A stretch of DNA of 5,682 nucleotides from NCBI GenBank assembly GCA_011525065.1, contig WTIY01000231.1, positions 1-5,682 on the forward strand, given 5' to 3'. The position numbers were made by a program, and so were the translations under genes. Every line of letters starts with the position of its first letter. Positions within the stretch are counted from its first letter, which is position 1. The notes beneath the pieces are model-generated. The model saw nothing but the letters and a program-made list of their open reading frames with translations, searched no databases and was not told the origin of the DNA. Positions 1 to 5,682 of the stretch are shown one piece after another. This stretch comes from Flavobacteriales bacterium (GTDB lineage: Bacteria; Bacteroidota; Bacteroidia; Flavobacteriales; Flavobacteriaceae).

Positions 1-162
1 AGGGAGGAGGATAAGAGTTCAGATTTTTTAGCTGCGAAGCTGTATTACAAAATGCTGACTTATAAATTTGAGCGCAAGGACCTCAAGCAGGCTCCAAGCA
101 GCAACCTTGAGGATCAAAAAAACAAGCGTTACCATAAATTCAATATTGATAGCCATGAGTAA
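1..162 (+). CDS. C-terminal fragment of a probable agmatinase/arginase-family (ureohydrolase) protein
   Basis: Frame 1 is open from the first base to a TAA at 160-162 and gives 53 residues; the 5' part lies outside the window. The segment SSDFLAAKLYYKMLTYKF (about residues 6-23) resembles the last helix of ureohydrolases, which in agmatinases reads roughly 'ALAAATIALEML'. After it comes a roughly 30-residue, lysine- and asparagine-rich hydrophilic tail that I do not recognise. Agmatinase converts agmatine to putrescine and urea in the cytosol. None of the metal-binding motifs is visible, so the assignment rests on the last helix and on context: the next gene, a polyamine-type enzyme, starts inside this one (ATGAGTAA, 8-nt overlap), implying translational coupling. 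That the segment is coding is fairly secure. The family is likely but not proven. Confidence 0.6.
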   Translation, partial: REEDKSSDFLAAKLYYKMLTYKFERKDLKQAPSSNLEDQKNKRYHKFNIDSHE

Positions 163-1126
163 AACGCCAATTTCAGATTTCATTCAAAAGTATTATAAGC
201 ACTTTAATGCGGCTACCCTGGTGGATGCGGCTAAGGCTTATGAAGCGCAACTCAATCAGGGATCTAAGATGCTCGTGTCACTGGCGGGAGCCATGAGTAC
301 CGCGGAGCTTGGAAAAATTTTTGCTGAAATGATCCGACAGAATAAAGTGCAAATCATTTCTTGTACCGGTGCAAATTTAGAGGAAGATATCATGAACCTT
401 GTAGCCCATTCGCACTATGAAAGAGTGCCCAATTATCGTGACTTAACCCCTGAACAAGAGTGGGAATTATTGGAGCGCGGCTTGAATCGTGTTACCGACA
501 CCTGTATTCCAGAGGAAGAGGCCTTTAGGAGGTTACAAGGGCACATTTTTGACCTCTGGAAAGGTGCTGAGGAGCGAGGAGAACGCTATTTTCCGCATGA
601 ATTCATGTATCAATTATTGCTCAGTGGAGCTCTTGAGCCCTATTATGAAATTGATCTAAAGGATTCCTGGATGTATGCAGCGGCCCAGAAAAATTTACCG
701 ATGGTGGTTCCCGGGTGGGAAGACAGCACTATGGGTAATATTTTTGCAAGCTATGTTCTAAAAGGAGAACTCAAAGCTTCCACAATGAAGTCAGGGATTG
801 AGTACATGACCTTTTTGGCCGACTGGTATACCGCCAACTCGGAAAAGGGGATAGGGTTTTTTCAAATTGGTGGGGGCATCGCGGGTGATTTTCCCATTTG
901 TGTGGTGCCGATGTTATATCAAGACATGGAGCGCACCGACACCCCATTTTGGAGTTATTTCTGTCAAATCAGTGATTCAACTACCAGTTATGGCAGTTAT
1001 TCAGGTGCCGTACCCAATGAGAAAATTACCTGGGGGAAACTTGACATCAAGACACCGAAATACATTATCGAAAGTGACGCCACGATTGTGGCACCATTAA
1101 TATTTGCTTACCTATTAGATTTTTAG
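155..1126 (+). CDS. Deoxyhypusine synthase family protein (probable NAD-dependent homospermidine/aminobutyl-transfer enzyme)
   Basis: A 323-residue cytosolic enzyme of the deoxyhypusine synthase (DHS) fold. Visible landmarks are LAGAMSTAELGK (43-54), the TGANLEED turn (71-78), GLNRVTDTCIPEEE (109-122), the glycine-rich QIGGGIAGDF (237-246) and SGAVPNEKITWGK (283-295). Lys295 in WGK matches the lysine that carries the imine intermediate in eukaryotic DHS (human Lys329). Asp308 falls where human Asp342, an NAD contact, lies. Eukaryotic DHS modifies eIF5A, which bacteria lack. Bacterial homologs are therefore thought to transfer the aminobutyl group to a free amine, giving homospermidine; that product is inferred here. 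A TTG at 68 would add 29 residues, but they lie inside the upstream gene and look unlike the family. ATG at 155 begins MSKTPISDFIQKYY, the N-terminus I expect in Bacteroidota. The gene overlaps the upstream ureohydrolase by 8 nt and is followed after 2 nt by the acidic-tail gene, so one transcript is likely. Confidence 0.93.
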   Translation: MSKTPISDFIQKYYKHFNAATLVDAAKAYEAQLNQGSKMLVSLAGAMSTAELGKIFAEMIRQNKVQIISCTGANLEEDIMNLVAHSHYERVPNYRDLTPEQEWELLERGLNRVTDTCIPEEEAFRRLQGHIFDLWKGAEERGERYFPHEFMYQLLLSGALEPYYEIDLKDSWMYAAAQKNLPMVVPGWEDSTMGNIFASYVLKGELKASTMKSGIEYMTFLADWYTANSEKGIGFFQIGGGIAGDFPICVVPMLYQDMERTDTPFWSYFCQISDSTTSYGSYSGAVPNEKITWGKLDIKTPKYIIESDATIVAPLIFAYLLDF

Positions 1127-1128
1127 TT

Positions 1129-1434
1129 ATGAGACGGGTTATCGTAGATTACAAAAAACTCAACAAAGAAATTTTGGACCTTTTGGTTGATAAATTTCCC
1201 TATGGATATGAGCCAGAAGACATTATCACCTTTCGCAATGCCCAAAATGAAATCATTGAAGCGGTAGAGGTGCGGACTGAAGACAGTATTTATTTGGTGA
1301 AAGTGAGCAAACGCCTGGCTGATACAATGGAAAATTTTCAAGATGACGACAATGACTATGACGATCAAGAAAAGGATAGCACGGACACCCCTGAGCTCTC
1401 TGACGAAGATGAGCAGCAGGAAGAGGATATTTAG
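1129..1434 (+). CDS. Conserved small hypothetical protein with a highly acidic C-terminal tail
   Basis: 101 residues, starting two bases after the TAG of the DHS-like gene, so almost certainly co-transcribed and coupled to it. Residues 1-69 look like a compact alpha/beta domain. They contain a helix-like stretch (YKKLNKEILDLLVDKFP, 8-24), then a DIITFRNAQNEIIEAVEVRTEDSIYLVKVS segment (31-60) with the alternation of beta strands. Residues 71-101 are a disordered-looking tail in which 17 of 31 residues are Asp or Glu. There is no signal peptide or membrane segment, so it should be cytosolic. I recall similar acidic-tailed proteins as uncharacterised ORFs in Flavobacteriia, but I cannot assign a function. 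Coupling to polyamine genes permits, without showing, a regulatory or cation-binding role. An antisense ORF spanning this region is its shadow. Confidence 0.85.
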   Translation: MRRVIVDYKKLNKEILDLLVDKFPYGYEPEDIITFRNAQNEIIEAVEVRTEDSIYLVKVSKRLADTMENFQDDDNDYDDQEKDSTDTPELSDEDEQQEEDI

Positions 1435-1474
1435 GGGTTAGCAGTCTTTAATGTTCTGAGTTTTGAGATTAAAG

Positions 1475-1502
1475 TTGCGAACCAACATCTGTTCATAATT
1501 TG
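1475..1502 (+). promoter_or_regulatory. Weak candidate Bacteroidota promoter upstream of the VOC gene
   Basis: The 151-bp spacer 1435-1585 is the only sizeable non-coding stretch and must hold any promoter of the VOC gene. TTG at 1475-1477 lies 18 nt before TAATTTG at 1496-1502. This is one base short of the TAnnTTTG -7 consensus, with a -33-like TTG at about the right distance. Transcription would start near 1508 and leave a leader of nearly 80 nt. TAATTTTC at 1538-1545 is an alternative -7 with one mismatch but no well-spaced TTG. No convincing terminator hairpin follows the acidic-tail gene, so read-through from the polyamine genes is possible. Confidence 0.25.
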
Positions 1503-1585
1503 TATAAGCCTTGTGAACTATTGTCCCTAAAATGGTTTAATTTTCTTTAAGCAATAACTAAGTTCAATGATTAATTGATTGCCCT

Positions 1586-1999
1586 ATGAATCCCCAATTT
1601 CACTTGTCTTTGCCATGTCGCCATATCGAGGCTACTCGTCGTTTTTTTATGGAAATCATTGGGGCCTCTGTGGGGCGTCAATCCAACCTCTGGTGTGACA
1701 TTAATTTATTTAGTCATCAGATTACTTATACCAAATGTGGCACCTTTAGTTTCGATTATCCCAATTACAGTTTTGAGAAAACCATATTGCCGTCATTTCA
1801 CTTCGGCGTTGTTCTGCCAGCAGCTCAATGGCAAGACTTGCACTATCGATTAGAAAGAGAAGCCTTTCTGCATACCCCTGCCACTGAATTTCTGACCGGT
1901 CGGGTGGGTGCGCATCGTTCCTTTTTTGTTAAAGACCCGAATGGTTATTTGATCGAATTTAAGAGTTTTGACAAGGCTGAGGAAGTCTTTGTCGCCTGA
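1586..1999 (+). CDS. VOC/glyoxalase-superfamily protein, extradiol-dioxygenase-like (COG3565-type)
   Basis: 137 residues, a usual length for a single-chain vicinal-oxygen-chelate protein built from two beta-alpha-beta-beta-beta modules. The first module starts FHLSLPCRHIEATRRFF (5-21) and contains DINLFSHQ (38-45). The second starts FHFGVVL (71-77) and ends KDPNGYLIEFKSF (116-128). His6, His72 and Glu124 sit where this superfamily places its metal-binding facial triad, so a divalent-metal site is likely. The spacing and the 'D-x-N-x-F-x-H-Q' and 'FHFGVVL' motifs fit the uncharacterised predicted-dioxygenase group COG3565 better than true glyoxalase I. The substrate is unknown. ATG at 1586 puts the first strand at the correct place, and there is no Shine-Dalgarno, as usual in Bacteroidota. 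The gene stands alone on its strand, after a 151-bp spacer. Its last 41 bp overlap the end of the convergent glycosyltransferase gene. Confidence 0.87.
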   Translation: MNPQFHLSLPCRHIEATRRFFMEIIGASVGRQSNLWCDINLFSHQITYTKCGTFSFDYPNYSFEKTILPSFHFGVVLPAAQWQDLHYRLEREAFLHTPATEFLTGRVGAHRSFFVKDPNGYLIEFKSFDKAEEVFVA

Positions 2000-3395
2000 A
2001 ATCGCTCCATTCAAATAGGGCAAAACCGATTATAAGGCCGTATTCAATCAAAATCCAAATCGGTTTTTCGTCAACTCCAAGGGCTTGATAGGCTGAATAG
2101 CTCAGGAAAACGACCACACTGCCGATTAAACCGATTCGACTCTTGGTCATGATACTCAAGATCAACACTGTGGTCCAATACCATGGATGCACCGTGGTGG
2201 CTAATAGCAAATACAAAAGCATGGTCCACATCATCGCTGCGATGAGTGAACACCGATTGAGCCAAACCAGTCTGGATAAATAGAGGATAATCAAAACGCT
2301 AATCCCGGAGAGCAACGGGCCGAAAAGGGCGATTAAATTGTATCCCTTCCAAAGAAAGCCCAGCCACCGAAAGAAGTAATAAAAACTGGCATTGAATTCG
2401 AATTTAGTGAACCAAAGTCGCGTGGTCTCTGCATAATTGAAGACCCCAACAGTGTCAAAAAATGGTGCGCTGAATAAGGCAATGCAAATCAGCAGACCAG
2501 AGAGAAATTTCCCCAACGTTTGGATGTTTTTGCCTGAGGAGGCTTTGGACCAGTTTTGAGACATCCATTGGTTTTGGCTCAAAAGATAGGCTGCAATTAA
2601 AGGAACAAACATTAGAGGTATTAATTTAATGCCTACACCGACGCCCAAGGCAATGCCTGCCCAGAGGTACGCTCCTCGAATTAAGAGCCAAAGGCACCCA
2701 ACAAGGCACAGGGCGATAAAGGCCTCAAAATGCAGATTGCCTGTGAGTTCTAAAATGACAAAGGGATTCAGGAAATACCAATTGATGTATTTGGGGTTTA
2801 AGGAGAGCTTATTCAGCAGCAGACGACCCACAAAAAAGAGCAATAGATCAGCCAAAATTATGGTCAGGCGTAACACGGCAATTTGTCCAGTGATGGATTT
2901 GATTTGTAGCCAATGTCCCAGGGCAAAGATCCATTGAGTAATGGGGGGATAATTGCTGTGATTTCCAGCACTGAGGGGCCCCATTTTATCGATGAGCCTC
3001 GAGGCATTTTCTGGAACACTCTCGAGCCACTGCTCAGTTGTGATCAGTTGCTCTGGGGTAAATAAATAAGGTGAAATGCCCTGAGCGACTAGGTGCCCAT
3101 CCCATAAAAAACGATAAATGTCTTGAGAGAGGTTGGGTAGGGTAAACATTAAACTCAGACGCAGGCCTAGACCCACGATGAAGTCCCAGGTCCAAGGGAT
3201 TGAGGCGCCCACAGATGAAGGGCCATGAATCAAAAGACCCGGCAAACTCAGGATCCACAAGCTGGCATAGGCTGAAAATAAGAGCCAGGTATCGCTGCGC
3301 TCAATAAAATGGGTAAACAGGGGATATCCCGCAAAAAGGACCAGGAATGCGCTCCAGTAGATCAGCCTCTTTTTGCCGGACAGCTCTATGGTCAT
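1959..3395 (-). CDS. Polytopic GT-C-fold glycosyltransferase (DUF2029/GT87- or MptB-like putative mannosyltransferase)
   Basis: A 478-residue inner-membrane protein with roughly 11-13 hydrophobic segments spread over its length (for example 11-28, 38-56, 173-193, 241-272, 297-315, 351-377, 384-402, 419-438, 444-461). The first large loop carries SQDIYRFLWDGHLVAQGISPY (90-110), the acidic motif typical of GT-C enzymes, which use polyprenyl-phosphate sugars on the periplasmic side. Asp92 is the likeliest catalytic or metal-binding residue. Further family-like motifs are NYPPITQ (148-154), NPFVILELTGNLHFEAF (210-226), GIKLIPL (255-261) and HPWYW (403-407). The donor is probably a polyprenol-phosphate hexose; the acceptor is not deducible. 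The start at 3395 follows the stop of the lipoprotein gene by 9 nt, so the two form an operon read leftward. The last 13 codons and the stop are antisense to the end of the VOC gene, and the tail RRQRLPQPCQNS lies beyond the last membrane segment. Confidence 0.85.
   Translation of the reverse strand: MTIELSGKKRLIYWSAFLVLFAGYPLFTHFIERSDTWLLFSAYASLWILSLPGLLIHGPSSVGASIPWTWDFIVGLGLRLSLMFTLPNLSQDIYRFLWDGHLVAQGISPYLFTPEQLITTEQWLESVPENASRLIDKMGPLSAGNHSNYPPITQWIFALGHWLQIKSITGQIAVLRLTIILADLLLFFVGRLLLNKLSLNPKYINWYFLNPFVILELTGNLHFEAFIALCLVGCLWLLIRGAYLWAGIALGVGVGIKLIPLMFVPLIAAYLLSQNQWMSQNWSKASSGKNIQTLGKFLSGLLICIALFSAPFFDTVGVFNYAETTRLWFTKFEFNASFYYFFRWLGFLWKGYNLIALFGPLLSGISVLIILYLSRLVWLNRCSLIAAMMWTMLLYLLLATTVHPWYWTTVLILSIMTKSRIGLIGSVVVFLSYSAYQALGVDEKPIWILIEYGLIIGFALFEWSDFRRQRLPQPCQNS
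2022..2068 (+). terminator. Possible intrinsic terminator of the VOC gene, located inside the convergent gene
   Basis: AAAACCGAT (2022-2030) and ATCGGTTTT (2059-2067) are a perfect 9-bp inverted repeat, and the right arm runs into a five-T stretch (2064-2068). It begins 22 nt after the VOC stop. The 28-nt loop is long for a rho-independent terminator and the stem is only moderately GC-rich. The sequence also encodes part of the glycosyltransferase C-terminus on the other strand. It may be coincidence. Confidence 0.25.
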
Positions 3396-3404
3396 GCTAA
3401 TATT

Positions 3405-4508
3405 TTAGTCTTGCCATTCAGCGATAAACAAGTTAGTGTCTCGGGTGCCGCCGTTATTGCGATTGGATGAAAATACGAGGTATTTACCATCATTGCTGAA
3501 TACGGGGAAGGCATCAAAGGTTTCGCTGTGGGTAATGCGGGTCAAATTTTTCCCGTCAGTATCAATCATGTAAAGATTAAAAGGAAAACCACGCTCAGCT
3601 TCGAAATTGCTTGAAAACAAGACCTTGTCGCCATTGGGATGAAAAAATGGACTCCAGTTAGCATTGCCTAAACGAGTCAATTGGCGCAATTCAGACCCAT
3701 CTGAATTACAAATGTACAACTCCATTTCTGTCGGTTCTACTAAGCCCTCGGCCAGCAGACCTTTGTATTTAGCGATGGCCTCTGGTGTTTTTGGTCTTGA
3801 AGATCTAAAGATAAGTTGACTGCCGTCTGGAGAGAAAAACGCTCCACCGTCATAACCCAGTTCATCGGTGATTTGTTTTACATTCGAACCATCGATGTCC
3901 ATGGTGTATAACTCAAGATCTCCACTACGGGTGGAGGTAAATACAATTTTATCGCCCTTAGGAGAAACTGTGGCTTCGGCATCATAGCCCGGTGAATCGG
4001 TCAATTGTCCGGTGATGTTCCCGTTTAAATCAGCGACAAAAATGTCAAAGCTATCGTAGACAGGCCAGACGTAATTACCATTTTTTCGAAGAGGCACCTC
4101 TGGACAGGCAGGGTCATCCAAGTGGGTAGAGGCGTAGACAAAATGCTGATTGTCCGGTAAAAAATAGCCGCAAGTGGTGCGCCCTTTTCCAGTACTGATC
4201 ATGGGCGGTTGGGACAGTGAAAATTCCTGATCCGCGTCCATGAGAAACATTTGATCACACCCGACACCCCATTTTTCGAAATTCGATTGAAAAAGCAGTT
4301 GGCCATCGTCAAAACTCCAGTAAGCTTCTGCATTATCACCACCAAAGGTCACTTGACGTAATGATTTAAAATGAGTTTCCTCTGGATAAATCAGTGGATT
4401 GTCTGAAACGTTGGTTTGATTCTGTGGTTCTTGAGTATTTTGATTCTGTTGTTTTTGACCGCAGGCCCCTAGGAACAAAAGAATCATGATTAGGCAAAGG
4501 TTTCTCAT
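3405..4508 (-). CDS. PD40/TolB-like six-bladed beta-propeller lipoprotein
   Basis: 367 residues. The N-terminus MRNLCLIMILLFLGAC is a type II signal peptide with lipobox LGAC, so Cys16 would be lipidated and the protein exported to the envelope. A Gln/Asn-rich linker (18-37) follows. WD40-like PD40 repeats then run to the end, with blades roughly at 48-104, 105-172, 173-217, 218-280, 281-327 and 328-367. The repeat signature is 'SPdGdkivFsSnR...LY-mdiDGsn-kqIT', clearest at 181-214, 225-278 and 289-326. The strand at 47-55 could close the ring with the last blade. Blade 4 carries an extra helix-like insert (239-262). Cys113 and Cys135 lie in a TTCGYF...DDPACP pair that may form a disulfide. 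The fold usually binds proteins or carbohydrates; no catalytic site is visible. An upstream in-frame start at 4622 is rejected because the signal peptide begins at 4508 and the extension is antisense to the divergent peptidase gene. The glycosyltransferase gene follows after 9 nt. Confidence 0.9.
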   Translation of the reverse strand: MRNLCLIMILLFLGACGQKQQNQNTQEPQNQTNVSDNPLIYPEETHFKSLRQVTFGGDNAEAYWSFDDGQLLFQSNFEKWGVGCDQMFLMDADQEFSLSQPPMISTGKGRTTCGYFLPDNQHFVYASTHLDDPACPEVPLRKNGNYVWPVYDSFDIFVADLNGNITGQLTDSPGYDAEATVSPKGDKIVFTSTRSGDLELYTMDIDGSNVKQITDELGYDGGAFFSPDGSQLIFRSSRPKTPEAIAKYKGLLAEGLVEPTEMELYICNSDGSELRQLTRLGNANWSPFFHPNGDKVLFSSNFEAERGFPFNLYMIDTDGKNLTRITHSETFDAFPVFSNDGKYLVFSSNRNNGGTRDTNLFIAEWQD

Positions 4509-4515
4509 TTTTGGA

Positions 4516-4535
4516 TTATTTTTGTGCAAAAATAA
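4516..4535. promoter_or_regulatory. Palindromic overlapping divergent -7 elements (inverted repeat)
   Basis: TTATTTTTG (4516-4524) and CAAAAATAA (4527-4535) form a perfect 9-bp inverted repeat with a 2-bp centre. It lies in the 31-bp gap between the two divergent lipoprotein start codons (4508 and 4540). Each arm contains TATTTTTG, an exact match to the Bacteroidota -7 consensus TAnnTTTG: at 4517-4524 for the rightward gene and at 4527-4534, complementary strand, for the leftward gene. No well-placed TTG (-33) is seen for either. Transcripts would start only about 10 nt before each ATG. The site could equally be an operator, and its AT-rich arms also give both starts their A-rich leaders. Confidence 0.5.
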
Positions 4536-4539
4536 AGAT

Positions 4540-5682
4540 ATGCGTACAATTAAAGTCCTTTTTTTCATACTGATTTTGGCAGCCTGCGATGCGCCAAGAC
4601 CCACCGCGATTGAGCAACTCAAAAGCGATGTCAGTTATCTGGCGGCAGATGCTATGCAGGGGCGCGAAACCGGAACTCAAGGTGAGCGTCTTGCAGCAGA
4701 TTATCTCGCAGAACGAATTCAGGAGTTGGGTTTAACCCCAAAGGGCAGCGCGGACTATTTTCAGACCTTTAGTTTCAAACCAAGCAATAATCCACATGAG
4801 CAAACCCAGCTTGGAACTCCCGAGGATTCAACGGCGACCAAAGGGACTAATGTCATCGGGTATTTAGACCAAGGTGGGGAGAAAACTGTGGTAATCGGCG
4901 CGCATTTTGATCATTTGGGTTTTGGAGGTGAGGGATCGTTATATCGCGACAGCATTCCGGCCATTCACAATGGAGCAGACGACAATGCAAGTGGGGTTGC
5001 TCTTTTGTTGTACCTGGCAGAGCGGCTTAAGACTGAATCTGCTCAGACCAATTATTTATTCATCGGTTTTTCCGGTGAAGAAAAGGGTCTTTTGGGCTCC
5101 AATTATTTTGTCAAGAATCCTACCATTGATTTGTCATCAGTGAATTTAATGGTGAACATGGATATGGTCGGCAGATTGAATGAGGAAAATACTTTAGCCG
5201 TCCACGGGGTGGGAACATCCCCAAAATTTAAGCAGCTTCTATTCGCCAACAATAATTTTGACTTGACCATAGCCGAGCACGAAAGCGGTGTTGGGCCATC
5301 CGATCACACGTCGTTTTATCTTATGGACTTGCCAGTCCTTCATTTTTTTACTGGTCAACACGAGGACTATCACAAGCCATCAGACGATGCCGATAAAATC
5401 AACTATCCTGGTTTAGAGCGCATTGGCCAATATATTCTTGCCCTGCTCATGGATCTTGACGATGACGACAAATTGAGTTTTAGAAAGACCAAAAATGAAA
5501 GTGAGGAAACTCCGCGATTTAAAGTGGGTCTCGGGGTCGTTCCTGATTATTTATATACTGGAGAGGGCATGCGCATCGATGGGGTTAGTGAGGATAAGCC
5601 TGCTCAAAAAGCGGGTCTTCAAAAAGGAGATGTAGTGGTGCGCTTAGGCGATAGTACGGTCACAGATATGATGAGCTACATG
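4540..5682 (+). CDS. M28-family zinc metallopeptidase lipoprotein with C-terminal PDZ domain (3' end beyond the window)
   Basis: Open from ATG 4540 to the last base with no stop: 381 residues, incomplete at the C-terminus. MRTIKVLFFILILAAC is a type II signal peptide with lipobox LAAC (Cys16), so it is an envelope lipoprotein. The catalytic domain spans about 24-305. It carries the co-catalytic two-zinc set of M28 aminopeptidases: His122 (GAHFDHLG), bridging Asp147 (NGADDNASG), the general base Glu180 and ligand Glu181 (FSGEEKG), Asp208 (NMDMVG) and His278 (EDYHKPSDD). All are present, so an active aminopeptidase is expected. No protease-associated insert is seen. An acidic linker (DLDDDDK, about 305-311) leads to a PDZ domain from about 327, with RIDGVSEDKPAQKAGLQKGD at 345-364; PDZ domains typically bind C-termini or tune the peptidase. 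A-rich sequence precedes the start. The gene is divergent from the propeller lipoprotein gene, 31 bp away. Confidence 0.93.
   Translation, partial: MRTIKVLFFILILAACDAPRPTAIEQLKSDVSYLAADAMQGRETGTQGERLAADYLAERIQELGLTPKGSADYFQTFSFKPSNNPHEQTQLGTPEDSTATKGTNVIGYLDQGGEKTVVIGAHFDHLGFGGEGSLYRDSIPAIHNGADDNASGVALLLYLAERLKTESAQTNYLFIGFSGEEKGLLGSNYFVKNPTIDLSSVNLMVNMDMVGRLNEENTLAVHGVGTSPKFKQLLFANNNFDLTIAEHESGVGPSDHTSFYLMDLPVLHFFTGQHEDYHKPSDDADKINYPGLERIGQYILALLMDLDDDDKLSFRKTKNESEETPRFKVGLGVVPDYLYTGEGMRIDGVSEDKPAQKAGLQKGDVVVRLGDSTVTDMMSYM

Noticed and set aside
68..154. TTG start giving the DHS-like protein 29 extra N-terminal residues
   Set aside because: The extension lies in another frame of the upstream ureohydrolase tail, and the family-like N-terminus begins at ATG 155.
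867..1100. 77-residue + strand ORF inside the DHS-like gene
   Set aside because: Frame shadow of the strongly conserved DHS C-terminal half.
1123..1368. 81-residue minus strand ORF, partly hydrophobic
   Set aside because: Antisense to the acidic-tail gene; its Ile/Val run is the complement of Asp/Asn codons.
1565..1581. Imperfect palindrome or direct repeat (TGATT-AAT-TGATT) just before the VOC start
   Set aside because: Only 12 of 17 positions are symmetric in very AT-rich sequence; expected by chance.
1586..1999. Calling the VOC protein glyoxalase I (lactoylglutathione lyase)
   Set aside because: Its motifs fit the uncharacterised extradiol-dioxygenase-like group better, and only a three-residue metal set can be placed.
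2629..2937. 102-residue + strand ORF with a basic composition
   Set aside because: Antisense to membrane segments of the glycosyltransferase; no recognisable domain.
3405..4508. Calling the propeller protein TolB of the Tol-Pal system
   Set aside because: It is a lipoprotein with PD40 repeats only, lacks the TolB N-terminal domain, and no tolQ, tolR, tolA or pal gene is nearby.
4509..4622. Longer N-terminus for the propeller lipoprotein starting at 4622
   Set aside because: It would put 38 residues in front of a clear lipoprotein signal peptide and is antisense to the divergent peptidase signal and N-terminus.
4907..5143. 78-residue + strand ORF
   Set aside because: Out-of-frame shadow of the M28 peptidase, whose reading frame here carries the zinc-binding motifs.

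Overview
The window comes from a Bacteroidota genome, most likely a Flavobacteriia/Cytophagia-type, possibly marine, bacterium. This is inferred from four things. The deoxyhypusine-synthase-like protein is of the form I recall from this phylum. Start codons have A-rich leaders and no Shine-Dalgarno. A perfect TAnnTTTG (-7) element lies on each strand between the divergent genes. Both lipoproteins have short type II signals with typical lipoboxes. No mobile element, tRNA, rRNA or CRISPR is visible. Genes are packed tightly, and the only spacer above 100 bp is 1435-1585.

Left block (1-1434, + strand): a tightly coupled gene set. It starts with the C-terminus of a probable agmatinase/arginase-family protein (stop at 160-162). 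That gene overlaps by 8 nt a complete deoxyhypusine-synthase family enzyme (155-1126). Two bases later comes a 101-residue protein with a very acidic tail (1129-1434). Agmatinase makes putrescine and the DHS fold moves aminobutyl groups, so this looks like a polyamine operon. Bacteria have no eIF5A, so the DHS homolog probably makes a free polyamine such as homospermidine. Its catalytic lysine and an NAD-site aspartate are kept, but several polyamine-binding residues of the eukaryotic enzyme appear replaced.

Middle (1435-3395): a 151-bp spacer with a weak candidate promoter precedes a VOC/glyoxalase-superfamily protein (+, 1586-1999). This gene converges on, and overlaps by 41 bp, a polytopic GT-C-type glycosyltransferase (-, 1959-3395). 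A 9-bp inverted repeat followed by a T run lies just past the VOC stop, inside the opposing gene.

Right block (3405-5682): the glycosyltransferase is the second gene of a leftward pair. The first is a TolB-like six-bladed propeller lipoprotein (-, 3405-4508). Divergent from it, after only 31 bp, is an M28 zinc peptidase lipoprotein with a C-terminal PDZ domain (+, 4540 to beyond the window end). The 31-bp gap holds a perfect 9-bp inverted repeat, and each arm is itself a Bacteroidota -7 promoter element. The two exported lipoproteins may therefore be coordinately or mutually exclusively expressed.

Most of the window is ordinary core-type Bacteroidota content. The parts most worth a second look are the remodelled DHS homolog, its acidic-tailed partner and the palindromic divergent promoter.
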